DNA of 64,000 nucleotides from contig JANJWO010000033.1 in the NCBI GenBank assembly GCA_024709485.1, positions 1-64,000 on the forward strand. Reading direction: 5' to 3'. This DNA comes from Hydrogenophilaceae bacterium. Lineage in GTDB: Bacteria > Pseudomonadota > Gammaproteobacteria > Burkholderiales > Thiobacillaceae. A program made the position numbers and the translations under genes. The notes beneath the pieces are model-generated. The model worked only from the letters and a program-made list of their open reading frames with translations. It made no database searches and had not been told where the DNA came from. Positions 34,570 to 45,114 of the stretch are shown piece by piece (within the stretch, counting starts at the first letter, position 1; each line of letters starts with the position of its first letter).

Positions 34570-36411
34570 ATGGCGACGCCCTCCAATTCGAATTCGCCAG
34601 CTACAGGCGAGGCTGGCAATAACCGGGTCAACCCGGAGCGGCTGTACACGCTGTGGGAGCTTGCCACCCGGCAGCATCCGGACGATGAATCGCGCATCCG
34701 GGCGATACTGGCCGAGTCCTGCCAGGCGATGGGGCTGGATATCGCCCTGGTGGGCGAAATCGGGAACGGCGAATACCGCATCCGCCACGCCTACGACGCG
34801 GCGCGGCGCTTTGATGTCGACATGGCGCTGCCGCTTGCCGACACGCCCTGCCAAAGCGTGGTGGAACGGGAGGAAACCGTGTTTCAGCCCGATCTTGCCG
34901 AGAATTCCGCGCTGGGCGCCCTGCCGGTTATTTCCCAACTTGGCTTGCAGGTCTACGTGGGCACGCCGATCCGCATCGATGGCAGGCTGTGGGGGGTGCT
35001 GACCTTTGCCGGCGCCGCCACGCAACACGTTTCGCTGCAGCAGGAAGACCTGGCCTTCATCGAGTTGATCGCCAGCTGGATCGGCATGCTGCAAAAACAG
35101 GCCATGCAGAACGCCAGCCTGCAAAAGCTTGCGCTGACCGATGAACTGACCGGCCTGCCCAACCGGCGCGCCGCGGAAGCGCGGCTGCAGGAGGAGATTG
35201 CCCGCGCCAGGCGTCACAACCAGACATTTGTGCTCGGCCTGGTCGATCTCGATCATTTCAAGCTCATCAACGACCGCTACGGCCATCGCGTCGGCGACGA
35301 GGCGCTGGCCAGCTTCGCCGGCTTTTTTCTGGAGCACCTGCGCGCGGAGGACTGGGTCGCGCGCTGGGGCGGCGAGGAATTCCTGGTGTGCCTGCACACC
35401 GCGGACATCGGAGAGGCGGAGTCGGTTTTCCAGCGGCTGCGCGAGGCGCTCAGGCATCGTCCCTTCGAGACTTCGGCCGGCGCCATTCACCTGACGCTGA
35501 GCGTCGGGCTGGCTCAATTCGATCTGGATAAAGACACCCAGGACATGCTGCTGGCCAGCCTGGACAGCAATCTGTACGAAGCCAAGTCGCGCGGGCGCGA
35601 CCGCATCATTAGCAGCACGCACGGGCTGGGCATGCTGCAGATGGCGACGCTGTTGAAGGCCGCGGCGGCCGAGGGCCGCATCCTGGCGGCATATCAGCCC
35701 ATCGTCGACCTGAGCACGCGCCAAGTGGTGGCGGACGAGGCCCTGGCCCGCCTGCAGACGCCGGGCGGTGAAATACTGCCTGCGGCGAGCTTCATCGATG
35801 CCGCGGAGGGCCTGAACCTGATGGCCGAGATCGACAGCATCGTCGCCGCTCTCACCATGGGGCGCTGCGCGCAAAATCTCGCCTCGGGGGCGTTGAGCCA
35901 GCAGTTTGCGCATTTCATCAACCTGTCGCCGCAGTTCCTGGCGAGGCGCGATCTGGTTCAAAAGCTTTTGGCGCGCGCGCATGAGTATTGCGGAAGCTGC
36001 GGCGTCGACATGGGGCCGGTCAAGCCCATCGTGTTCGAAATCACCGAGCGCCAGGCCATCATGAATCTGAACACGCTGGAGGAGGATCTCAAATACCTGC
36101 TCGATTTCGGCTTCCGGCTGGCGCTGGACGATTTCGGCAGCGGCTATTCTTCCTTTCTCTATCTCTCGCGCCTGCCGATCAGCTTTCTCAAGATCGAAGG
36201 CTGGATGATCCAGAACATGCAATACAACGCCAAGGCGCTCGACCTGATCAAGTCGCTGGTGGACTTTGCCCGCAACCAGGGGATCACCACCATCGCCGAG
36301 GGCGTGGAGGACGAGGGCACGGCGCGCAGACTGCAGGCAGTCGGGGTGGACTGGGCGCAGGGTTACCATTTTGGCCGCCCGGAGCTGCTCGAGGCCAAAC
36401 CGGCCCGATGA
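34570..36411 (+). CDS. GAF-GGDEF-EAL cyclic di-GMP turnover protein
   Basis: This 613-residue cytoplasmic protein has a GAF-like sensor (about 20-180), a diguanylate cyclase domain (183-345) and an EAL phosphodiesterase domain (355-610). The cyclase signature is GGEEF (267-271) and the product-inhibition site R258xxD261 lies five residues before it. The EAL domain keeps E390-A-L, the Asn in [22 protein letters not shown], the Lys in FLKIEG, and QGYHFGRP. Both activities are therefore possible, and the GAF domain may decide the balance. It sits between der and hfq, which usually adjoin or lie close in related genomes. Confidence 0.93.
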   Translation: MATPSNSNSPATGEAGNNRVNPERLYTLWELATRQHPDDESRIRAILAESCQAMGLDIALVGEIGNGEYRIRHAYDAARRFDVDMALPLADTPCQSVVEREETVFQPDLAENSALGALPVISQLGLQVYVGTPIRIDGRLWGVLTFAGAATQHVSLQQEDLAFIELIASWIGMLQKQAMQNASLQKLALTDELTGLPNRRAAEARLQEEIARARRHNQTFVLGLVDLDHFKLINDRYGHRVGDEALASFAGFFLEHLRAEDWVARWGGEEFLVCLHTADIGEAESVFQRLREALRHRPFETSAGAIHLTLSVGLAQFDLDKDTQDMLLASLDSNLYEAKSRGRDRIISSTHGLGMLQMATLLKAAAAEGRILAAYQPIVDLSTRQVVADEALARLQTPGGEILPAASFIDAAEGLNLMAEIDSIVAALTMGRCAQNLASGALSQQFAHFINLSPQFLARRDLVQKLLARAHEYCGSCGVDMGPVKPIVFEITERQAIMNLNTLEEDLKYLLDFGFRLALDDFGSGYSSFLYLSRLPISFLKIEGWMIQNMQYNAKALDLIKSLVDFARNQGITTIAEGVEDEGTARRLQAVGVDWAQGYHFGRPELLEAKPAR

Positions 36412-36532
36412 GGCCGGCGTTTCGCGCACAATTTTCAGGCTTTCGTCTAGAATTGAACAAGTTGGTCGGGAAGGGCTTGAAAACACCGCAGGCCGACCCA
36501 ATAACACAAGAGACAACAACAGGAGAGCCATA

Positions 36533-36772
36533 ATGGCCGGCAAACCCCAACTGCTTCAAGACCCGTTTCTGAATGCCTTACGCAAGGAGCATGTTCCGGT
36601 ATCCATCTATCTGGTAAACGGCATCAAGCTGCAAGGGCAGGTGGATGCGTTCGACCAGTACGTGGTGCTGCTCAAGAATTCCGTCACCCAGATGGTATAC
36701 AAGCACGCGATCTCCACGGTGGTGCCGTCGCGCGCGATCAGCTGGCAGGGCGGCGAGGAAGACAATCCCTAG
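36533..36772 (+). CDS. hfq: RNA chaperone Hfq
   Basis: This 79-residue Sm-like protein forms a hexamer and pairs small RNAs with mRNAs. The sequence [20 protein letters not shown] and the Sm2 motif [12 protein letters not shown] are typical. AGGAG (36521-36525) lies 7 bases before the ATG. The frame is open far upstream, but the start at 36533 matches the family. A TAGAAT near 36448 could be a -10 element, but no clear -35 is seen. hflX follows 16 bases after the stop. Confidence 0.97.
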   Translation: MAGKPQLLQDPFLNALRKEHVPVSIYLVNGIKLQGQVDAFDQYVVLLKNSVTQMVYKHAISTVVPSRAISWQGGEEDNP

Positions 36773-36788
36773 CCTACGGTAATCAGCC

Positions 36789-37934
36789 CTGTTTGAACGC
36801 CCCACGGGCGGCGAACGCGCGCTGCTCGTCTCTCTCGATTTCGACACCCCGGATTACGCAGAAAGCACCGAGGAATTCCAGCGCCTGGCGGAGTCCGCCG
36901 GGCTGCAGCTCGGCGGATTGATCAAGGGCAGGCGCAGCCGCCCCGATCCGCGTTTCTTCGCCGGCAGCGGCAAGGCTGATGAAATCGCCGCGGCCGTGCG
37001 CGACAGCGGCGCCGAAGTGGTGCTGTTCAATCACGAACTGTCCCCCGCCCAGGAGCGCAATCTGGAGCGCCACGTCCAGGCGCGCGTGGTGGATCGGGTG
37101 ACTCTGATCCTGGACATTTTCGCCAGCCGCGCGCAGAGCGCGGAGGGCAAGCTGCAGGTGGAACTCGCGCAGTTGCAGCATCTGTCCACGCGCCTGGTCA
37201 GGGGCTGGACCCACCTGGAGCGGCAAAAGGGCGGCATCGGCCTGCGCGGCCCGGGCGAAACCCAGCTCGAAACCGACCGCCGCCTGCTGGGCGACCGCGT
37301 CAAGGCGCTGAAAACCCGCCTCGGCAAGCTTTCGAAACAACGCCAGACCCAGCGCCGCGCGCGCGGCCGCAACCGGGTCAAGACCCTGGCCCTGGTGGGC
37401 TACACCAACGCCGGCAAGTCCACGCTGTTCAACGCGCTGACGCGCGCCGGCGCCTATGCTGCCGACCAGCTGTTCGCCACCCTCGACACCACCAGCCGCA
37501 AGCTCTACCTGCAGGGGCTGGGGGAAGTGGTCGTTTCGGACACCGTCGACTTCATCAGCGACCTGCCGCACAGCCTGATCGCGGCTTTCCGCGCCACCCT
37601 GGAGGCCACCGCCGAGGCCGACCTGCTGCTGCACGTGGTGGACAGCGCCAGCCCCAACCGCGACCGCCAGATGTACGAGGTGGACAAGGTGCTGGCCGAG
37701 ATCGGCGCCGGCGGGGTGCCGCAACTGCTGGTCTACAACAAGATCGACCTGAGCGGCGCGGCGCCGGGGGCCGAGAAGGACGAATATGGTAAACTTCGGG
37801 CCGTTCGCGTTTCCGCCAGGACCGGCGCGGGTCTCGATGACTTGCGACGCGCGCTGGCGGAAATTTTGTTGATGGAGCGGCCGGATGGCGGCGCGGTTAT
37901 CGCCCGTGCCGACAGGAATGACCTGACTCTCTGA
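36789..37934 (+). CDS. hflX: Ribosome-splitting GTPase HflX, apparent CTG start
   Basis: HflX rescues stalled ribosomes under stress. The whole family sequence is readable from FERPTGGERALLVSLDF (36792 on), through KLQVELAQLQHLSTRLVRG, the glycine-rich GGIGLRGPGETQLETDR and Walker A GYTNAGKST, to the end at 37934, for 381 residues. The codon before FER is CTG (36789-36791). In-frame TAA lies 9 bases upstream, and the first ATG, GTG or TTG is the TTG at 36918, deep in the conserved domain. A CTG start or a base error at the start must be considered. No strong ribosome-binding site precedes it. Confidence 0.9.
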   Translation: MFERPTGGERALLVSLDFDTPDYAESTEEFQRLAESAGLQLGGLIKGRRSRPDPRFFAGSGKADEIAAAVRDSGAEVVLFNHELSPAQERNLERHVQARVVDRVTLILDIFASRAQSAEGKLQVELAQLQHLSTRLVRGWTHLERQKGGIGLRGPGETQLETDRRLLGDRVKALKTRLGKLSKQRQTQRRARGRNRVKTLALVGYTNAGKSTLFNALTRAGAYAADQLFATLDTTSRKLYLQGLGEVVVSDTVDFISDLPHSLIAAFRATLEATAEADLLLHVVDSASPNRDRQMYEVDKVLAEIGAGGVPQLLVYNKIDLSGAAPGAEKDEYGKLRAVRVSARTGAGLDDLRRALAEILLMERPDGGAVIARADRNDLTL

Positions 37935-37956
37935 AACCTCTGATTGCATAGACGAC

Positions 37957-39159
37957 ATGGCCTGGAACGATCCCCAATGGGGCAAGAAAGACAATGCGGG
38001 TCCGCCTGATCTCGACGAGCTCTGGAGGCGCTTCAACCAGCGCCTCTCCGGCATGTTCGGCGGCAAGGGCGGCGAACCCGGCAAGCCGGGCATGGGCGGC
38101 GCGGCGCCGCGCAGCCTGGTCGGCCTGCTGATCGGCCTGGCGTTTCTGGTCTGGCTGGCGACCGGCTTCTATATCGTCGATGCCGGCAGCCGCGGCGTGG
38201 TGCAGCGCTTCGGCCAATACACCGAGACCACCGGTCCGGGGGCGCACTGGCGCATGCCCTGGCCGATCGAATCGAGCCGGGTGGTGAACGTGGAAAGCGT
38301 GCGCACGATCGAGGTCGGCTATCGCGGCAAATCCAAGAACCTGCAGGAATCTTTGATGCTGACCGACGACGAGAACATCGTCGACCTGCAGTTCGCCGTG
38401 CAGTACAACCTCAAGAGCGCCGAGGATTTCGTTTTCATCAACCGTTACGAGGAGGCCGCCGACGGCTACGATGCCGTGCGCCAGGCGGCCGAAACGGCGA
38501 TGCGCGAGGTGGTGGGCAAGAACAAGATGGATTTCGTGCTGAACGTGGGCCGCAGCGAGGTCGCGGCGCATGCCAAGGAATTGATGCAGCAGATTCTCGA
38601 CCGCTACAAAACCGGGATCAACGTCAGCCAGGTGACCCTGCAGAACGTGCAGGCGCCGGAGCAGGTGCTGGCGGCGTTCGAGGACGTGCAGAAAGCCAAC
38701 CAGGATCGCGACCGCCTGAAGAACGAGGCCCAGGCCTACGCCAACGATGTCGTGCCGCGCGCGCGCGGCCAGGCGGCGCGCCTGCTGGAAGAAGCCGAGG
38801 GCTACAAGCAGCAGGTGAGCGCCAACGCCCAGGGTGAGGCCGCGCGCTTCACCCAGGTGCTCGCGGAATACCAGAAGGCGCCGGCCGTGACGCGCGAACG
38901 CCTGTACCTCGACACCATGCAGCAGGTCATGAACAACAGTTCCAAGGTGGTGGTGGATCAGAAGGGCAACGGCAGCCTGCTGTATCTGCCGCTCGACAAG
39001 CTGCAGCAGATCACGGCCCAGCCATATTCCGGCGCGCCGGAGACGCTGAGGCAGCCCGCGGCTGCGCCGCCGTCTTCATCCTCATCGACAACAGGCGGGC
39101 CGGCGGCCCTGGGCGGCGGGCGCGAACTGCTCGGACGTGAACGGGGAGAACGGCCATGA
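37957..39159 (+). CDS. hflK: HflK, FtsH-protease modulator
   Basis: This 400-residue SPFH-domain membrane protein pairs with HflC in a large complex around the FtsH protease. It has a Gly-rich cytoplasmic N-terminus (to about residue 50), one transmembrane segment (53-73) and a periplasmic SPFH/coiled-coil domain (IVDAGSRGVVQRFGQY onward, GINVSQVTLQNVQAPEQV). The tail is Pro/Ser-rich (about 365-385). The stop overlaps the hflC start by the ATGA pattern. Confidence 0.95.
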   Translation: MAWNDPQWGKKDNAGPPDLDELWRRFNQRLSGMFGGKGGEPGKPGMGGAAPRSLVGLLIGLAFLVWLATGFYIVDAGSRGVVQRFGQYTETTGPGAHWRMPWPIESSRVVNVESVRTIEVGYRGKSKNLQESLMLTDDENIVDLQFAVQYNLKSAEDFVFINRYEEAADGYDAVRQAAETAMREVVGKNKMDFVLNVGRSEVAAHAKELMQQILDRYKTGINVSQVTLQNVQAPEQVLAAFEDVQKANQDRDRLKNEAQAYANDVVPRARGQAARLLEEAEGYKQQVSANAQGEAARFTQVLAEYQKAPAVTRERLYLDTMQQVMNNSSKVVVDQKGNGSLLYLPLDKLQQITAQPYSGAPETLRQPAAAPPSSSSSTTGGPAALGGGRELLGRERGERP

Positions 39160-40034
39160 ACCGCATCGCATCCATCGCAATCGGCATCCTCATCGGGCTG
39201 ACGATCCTGAATTCCGTGGCGTTCACCGTCGACCAGCGCCAGACCGCGCTGGTGCGCCAGTTCGGCGAAGTGGTCAGCGTGTACAAGGAGCCGGGACTCA
39301 AGTTCAAGCTGCCGCTGGTGCAGAACGTGCTGTATTTCGATACCCGCATTCTCACCGCGGACACCAAGCAGGCCGAGAGCTTCCTCACCGCCGAGAAAAA
39401 GAACGTGCTGGTCGACTCCTTCATCAAGTGGCGCGTGATCGACGCCAAGCAGTTCTACGTCGCCGTGGGCGGCGATGAGGACCGCGCCGCCACGCGCCTG
39501 CGCCAGACCGTGAACGACGGCCTGCGCGCCGAGTTCGGCAAGCGCACCGTGCATGACGTGGTGTCGGGCGAGCGCGACCAGATCATGCGCATCATCCAGC
39601 AGAAGGCCGACCAGGACGCGCGCAAGATCGGCGTCCAGGTGGTGGACGTGCGCTTGAAGCGCGTCGATCTGTCGGAGGATGTCAGCCAGTCCGTCTACGG
39701 GCGGATGGAGGCCGAGCGTAAGCGCGATGCCAACGAGGCGCGCGCGGCCGGCGCGGCCGAGGCGGAAAAGATCCGCGCCGATGCCGACCGCCAGAAGGCG
39801 ATCATCATCGCCGAAGCCTACCGCGACGCCCAGCGCATCAAGGGCGAAGGCGACGCCAAGGCCAGCGCCATCTACGCCACCGCCTACAACAAGAATCCCG
39901 AGTTCTACGCGTTCTACCGCTCCATGCAGGCCTACCGCGAGAGCTTCGCGAGCAAGAGCGACCTGATGGTGCTCGATCCCAGTTCGGATTTCTTCAAGTA
40001 CATGAAGAACCCGCGCGCCGCCGGGGGCAAGTGA
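39156..40034 (+). CDS. hflC: HflC, FtsH-protease modulator
   Basis: This 292-residue SPFH-domain protein is the partner of HflK. It has an N-terminal transmembrane segment (about 4-24) and a periplasmic region with VDQRQTALVRQFGEVV and the C-terminal AIYATAYNKNPEFYAFYRSM. The start overlaps the hflK stop. DUF2065 gene follows after 3 bases. This order, hfq-hflXKC-DUF2065-hisZ-purA, is a conserved betaproteobacterial block. Confidence 0.95.
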   Translation: MNRIASIAIGILIGLTILNSVAFTVDQRQTALVRQFGEVVSVYKEPGLKFKLPLVQNVLYFDTRILTADTKQAESFLTAEKKNVLVDSFIKWRVIDAKQFYVAVGGDEDRAATRLRQTVNDGLRAEFGKRTVHDVVSGERDQIMRIIQQKADQDARKIGVQVVDVRLKRVDLSEDVSQSVYGRMEAERKRDANEARAAGAAEAEKIRADADRQKAIIIAEAYRDAQRIKGEGDAKASAIYATAYNKNPEFYAFYRSMQAYRESFASKSDLMVLDPSSDFFKYMKNPRAAGGK

Positions 40035-40037
40035 GCG

Positions 40038-40226
40038 ATGGGTGCGGGCGAACTGGCGATGGCCTTCGGCCTGATGCTGATTCTCGAAGGCGTGATGCCT
40101 TTCGCGGCGCCGGCGATGTGGCGCGAGGCGTTCCGCCGCGCCGTCGAGCTGCATGACGGGCAGCTGCGCTTCATCGGCGCCGCCTCCATGCTGGGCGGGC
40201 TGGCGCTGATCCTGCTTGCGCGTTGA
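40038..40226 (+). CDS. DUF2065 (YjeT-like) small membrane protein
   Basis: This 62-residue protein has two transmembrane segments (about 4-22 and 44-60) linked by a short charged loop (PAMWREAFRRAVELHDGQLR). It belongs to the DUF2065 family, which usually lies after hflC. Function unknown, possibly linked to FtsH-HflKC membrane quality control. The stop overlaps a TTG that could serve as an alternative hisZ start. Confidence 0.85.
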   Translation: MGAGELAMAFGLMLILEGVMPFAAPAMWREAFRRAVELHDGQLRFIGAASMLGGLALILLAR

Positions 40227-40231
40227 TCGTC

Positions 40232-41200
40232 ATGCGTGCCTGGCTGCTCCCCGAAAACATCGAAGACGTGCTGCCGCCCAAGGCCTGGAGGCTGGAGGGC
40301 GTGCGCCGCGCCATGCTCGACCTGTTCCGCAGCCGTGGCTACGAACTGGTGGTGCCGCCGCTCATCGAGTATGTTGATTCGCTGCTCACCGGCGCCGGCA
40401 CCGACCTCGATCTCAAGACCTTCAAGCTGGTCGACCAGCTTTCCGGCCGCATGATGGGCGTACGCGCCGACATGACCCCGCAGGCTGCGCGCATCGACGC
40501 GCACCTGCTCGGCCACAATCCGGTCAACCGCCTGTGCTATGCCGGCAGCGTGCTGCACACCGTGCCGGACGGCGTGTATCGCTCGCGCGAGCCGATGCAG
40601 CTCGGCGCCGAGCTGTACGGCGTGGCCGGCGTGGAAGGCGACCTGGAAATCCTCAGCCTGATGCTGGATGCGCTGCAGGCGGCCGGCCTCGGGAACATTC
40701 AGCTCGATGTCGGCCATGTCGGCATCTATCGCGCACTGGTCGAGCAGGCCGGACTTTCGGCCGAACTGGAAGACGCCCTGTTCAAGGCATTGCAATCCAA
40801 GGCCGCCGACGAAGTCGCTGCGCTGTGCGCAGGACTGGATACGGGTATCGGCAAGGCGCTGGTGGCGCTCACCCAGCTTTATGGCGGTGCCGAAACCCTG
40901 CAGGCGGCGCGGGCGGCCCTGCCGGACGATGCGCGCATCCGCGCCGCGCTGGACACGCTCGCGCATCTGATCGAATCCCTGCAGGGGCGAGGCATCGAGC
41001 TTGCACTGGATTTTGCGGAGCTGCGCGGCTACGGCTATCACAGCGGCGTGGTGTTCGCCGCCTATACCGGCGGCCACAGCCGCGCCATCGCCCTCGGCGG
41101 GCGCTACGACGAGGCCGGCAGGGCCTTCGGCCGCGCGCGTCCCGCCACCGGATTCAGTCTTGACCTGCGCGAGCTGGTGGAAGCCGCGCCGGGCGAATAA
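40232..41200 (+). CDS. hisZ: ATP phosphoribosyltransferase regulatory subunit HisZ
   Basis: This 322-residue protein is a histidyl-tRNA-synthetase paralogue without the anticodon domain that binds short-form HisG, completing the first enzyme of histidine synthesis. WLLPENIEDVLPPKAWRLEGV, VRADMTPQAARIDAHL and GYHSGVVFAAYTGGH show the class II core. HisG is not in this window. The ATG at 40232 is preferred; the TTG at 40223, overlapping the DUF2065 stop, is possible. Confidence 0.93.
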   Translation: MRAWLLPENIEDVLPPKAWRLEGVRRAMLDLFRSRGYELVVPPLIEYVDSLLTGAGTDLDLKTFKLVDQLSGRMMGVRADMTPQAARIDAHLLGHNPVNRLCYAGSVLHTVPDGVYRSREPMQLGAELYGVAGVEGDLEILSLMLDALQAAGLGNIQLDVGHVGIYRALVEQAGLSAELEDALFKALQSKAADEVAALCAGLDTGIGKALVALTQLYGGAETLQAARAALPDDARIRAALDTLAHLIESLQGRGIELALDFAELRGYGYHSGVVFAAYTGGHSRAIALGGRYDEAGRAFGRARPATGFSLDLRELVEAAPGE

Positions 41201-41211
41201 TCAAACCTTAG

Positions 41212-42516
<1,305 letters not shown>

Positions 42517-42533
42517 GCGCGGTTCGCTGAAGC

Positions 42534-42570
42534 CAAGAAAAAGCCGGGCGCAAGCCCGGCTTTTTTCTTG
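42534..42570 (+). terminator. Rho-independent terminator of purA
   Basis: The stem GCCGGGC / GCCCGGC with a GCAA loop (42543-42560), extended by CCAAGAAAAA and TTTTTTCTTGG, ends in T-runs. The outer pairing makes it near-symmetrical, but only the plus strand has a gene upstream. Confidence 0.85.
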
Positions 42571-42695
42571 GCCGCGAGCAGGCTCGCTTCGGCGTCGGCG
42601 GGTGCTGCCGACCCCAGCCGCCCCGCCTTTCCGGGGTATTGTTCCGGATTTGGGGGAGTGCCGCATCGCGGCGTGGCATAATGCGGCTGCGGCAC

Positions 42696-42724
42696 GAAAA
42701 AAAGGCAGCCTAAGCTGCCTTTTT
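42696..42724 (-). terminator. Rho-independent terminator of the tRNA-Leu gene
   Basis: The stem AAAAGGCAGC / GCTGCCTTTT with a four-base loop lies 13 bases downstream of the tRNA on the minus strand, and the minus-strand 3' side reads seven T residues. Confidence 0.8.
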
Positions 42725-42736
42725 CCACTATATAGA

Positions 42737-42821
<85 letters not shown>

Positions 42822-42861
42822 GCGGAAGCCGCGTATTTTAAGGAAAGCGCATAAATTGTCA

Positions 42862-45114
42862 ATGAAGAAATCTGGTCGCGGACGCGGCAAGGCATCAATA
42901 TTCAAGGGTCTGCGGGCCCAGGACCCTTATCTGGAGCGGGAAATGGCCAAATACGGCCAGCCGCTGCCCTCCCGTGAATTTATCATGCAGGTGCTGGAAG
43001 AGGAGGGCAGGCCGATGTCTTTCGGCGCCATCGCCGGCCTGCTGAGCATCCGCGAGGACGAACTGCCGCTGTTCCAGCGCCGCCTGGGCGCCATGGCGCG
43101 CGACGGCCAGCTGATGCAGAACCGCCGCGACGAGTGGTGTTTGCCGACAAAACTGGATTTGATCCGCGGCCGCATCGAGGGCCATCCCGACGGCTTCGGC
43201 TTCGTGGTGCCGGACGAGGGCGGCGAGGACGTGTTCCTGTCGCCCAAGGAAATGCATCAGGTGCTGCACGGCGACAAGGTGCTGGCGCGCATTTCCGGCG
43301 TGGACCGCCGCGGCCGCCCGGAGGGCAAGATCGTCGAAGTGCTGGAGCGCGGCCTGTCCAAGGTGGTGGGGCGCTATTACGAGGAGCACGGCGTCGGCTT
43401 CCTGGTCGCGGAAAACCGCCGCATCAACCAGGACATCCTGATTCCGCGCGAATATGCCGCCGATGCCCGCTCGGCGCAGGTGGTGACGGTGGAGATCGTG
43501 TCCTGGCCGACCAAGCATTCCGAGGCGATCGGGCGCGTGGTGGAAGTGCTGGGCGACTTCACGGACCCCGGCATGGAAATCGAGATCGCGCTCCGGAAGC
43601 ACGACCTGCCGCACCTTTTCCCGGACGAAGTCGAGGCCCAGTCGAAGAAGCTGCCGAAGAAGGTGCTGAAAAAGGACTGGGACGGGCGCGAGGACGTGAC
43701 CCAGATTCCGCTGGTTACCATCGACAGCGAGACGGCGCGCGATTTCGACGACGCCGTGTACTGCGAGAAGGCCGGGCGCGGCTGGCGCCTGGTGGTGGCG
43801 ATCGCCGATGTCTCGCACTACGTCAAAGCCGGCGACGCGCTGGACGGCGAAGCCTACGACCGCGGCAATTCGGTGTACTTTCCGCGCCGCGTCATCCCCA
43901 TGCTGCCGGAGGCCCTGTCCAACGGGCTGTGCTCGCTGAACCCGCAGGTCGAGCGCCTGTGCATGGTGTGCGACATGAAGATCAACGCGCGCGGCGATCT
44001 TGGCGACTACCGCTTCTATCCGGCGGTGATGTATTCGCACGCGCGGCTGACCTATACCCAGGTGTGGAACTGGCTGTCGGGCGAGGAACAGCCGGACAAG
44101 GAACACAAGGCGCTGCTGCCGCATCTGCAGAACCTGCAGCAGTTGTTCCACCTGCTGTTGAAAAACCGCCAGCAGCGCGGCGCCATCGACTTCGAAAGTG
44201 TGGAAACGCGCATGCTGTTCGACGACCAGGGCAAGATCACCCGCATCGAGCCGGTGCATCGCAACGACGCGCACCGGCTGATCGAGGAATGCATGCTCGC
44301 CGCCAACACCTGCGCCGCCGATTTCCTGATCCAGAACAAGCGCCCGGGGCTGTACCGCGTGCACGAGGGCCCCACCCCGGAGAAGCTGCAGGCGCTGCGC
44401 GGCTTTCTCGGCGAGTTCGGCCTGCAACTGGGCGGCGGCGACGAGCCCCAGGCCAAGGATTACGCCGCGCTCTTGGAAAAGATCAAGCCGCGCCCGGACG
44501 CGCAGCTTTTGCAGACGGTGATGCTGCGCTCGCTCAAGCAGGCCCTGTACAGCCCGGACAATGCCGGGCACTTCGGCCTCGCCTACGACCATTACACCCA
44601 CTTCACCTCGCCGATCCGGCGCTATCCCGATCTGATGGTGCACCGCGCCATCAAGGCGGGGCTCGCCAAGGAGAAGCCGGGCAAGCTGCCGCTGGCCGAG
44701 ATCGGCATGCACTGCTCCCTGACCGAGCGCCGCGCCGACGAGGCCACGCGCGACGTCGAGGCCTGGCTCAAGACCTATTACATGCGCGATCGCATCGGCA
44801 ACGTCTATACCGGCACGGTTTCGGCCGCCACCAGCTTCGGCATCTTCGTGGCGCTGGACGAGGTGTTCGTCGAGGGCCTGGTGCACGTCACCGAGCTGGG
44901 CCAGGATTATTTCCACTATGACCAGAGCAAGCACTGGCTGATCGGCGAGCGCATCGGCAAGCGTTTCCGCCTGGGCGACCGGGTCACGGTCAAAGTCGTG
45001 CGCGCCGACATCGAGACCAGCAAGATCGATTTCACCCTGGTCGCGGAGCCCGTGCGTATCGAGCCCGCGGAAACCGAAAAGCCGGCCAAAAAAAGAAAGT
45101 CGAAGGAATCATGA
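42862..45114 (+). CDS. rnr: Ribonuclease R
   Basis: This 750-residue 3'-5' exoribonuclease degrades structured RNA. Order: helical/winged-helix N-terminus (about 25-95), cold-shock OB domains (GHPDGFGFVVPDEGGEDVFLSPKEM, from about 100), RNB catalytic domain with the Asp cluster TIDSETARDFDDAVY (about 290-305) and LMVHRAIKAGL, then an S1 domain (GNVYTGTVSAATSFGIFVALDEV) and a basic Lys-rich tail. The ATG at 42862 was chosen because the longer open frame crosses the tRNA gene. The stop overlaps rlmB. Confidence 0.95.
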   Translation: MKKSGRGRGKASIFKGLRAQDPYLEREMAKYGQPLPSREFIMQVLEEEGRPMSFGAIAGLLSIREDELPLFQRRLGAMARDGQLMQNRRDEWCLPTKLDLIRGRIEGHPDGFGFVVPDEGGEDVFLSPKEMHQVLHGDKVLARISGVDRRGRPEGKIVEVLERGLSKVVGRYYEEHGVGFLVAENRRINQDILIPREYAADARSAQVVTVEIVSWPTKHSEAIGRVVEVLGDFTDPGMEIEIALRKHDLPHLFPDEVEAQSKKLPKKVLKKDWDGREDVTQIPLVTIDSETARDFDDAVYCEKAGRGWRLVVAIADVSHYVKAGDALDGEAYDRGNSVYFPRRVIPMLPEALSNGLCSLNPQVERLCMVCDMKINARGDLGDYRFYPAVMYSHARLTYTQVWNWLSGEEQPDKEHKALLPHLQNLQQLFHLLLKNRQQRGAIDFESVETRMLFDDQGKITRIEPVHRNDAHRLIEECMLAANTCAADFLIQNKRPGLYRVHEGPTPEKLQALRGFLGEFGLQLGGGDEPQAKDYAALLEKIKPRPDAQLLQTVMLRSLKQALYSPDNAGHFGLAYDHYTHFTSPIRRYPDLMVHRAIKAGLAKEKPGKLPLAEIGMHCSLTERRADEATRDVEAWLKTYYMRDRIGNVYTGTVSAATSFGIFVALDEVFVEGLVHVTELGQDYFHYDQSKHWLIGERIGKRFRLGDRVTVKVVRADIETSKIDFTLVAEPVRIEPAETEKPAKKRKSKES

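Noticed and set aside
42600-42695. Small RNA gene between purA and the tRNA
   Set aside because: Only GC-rich sequence without clear promoter or stable stem was seen; the stem-loops on each side are terminators.
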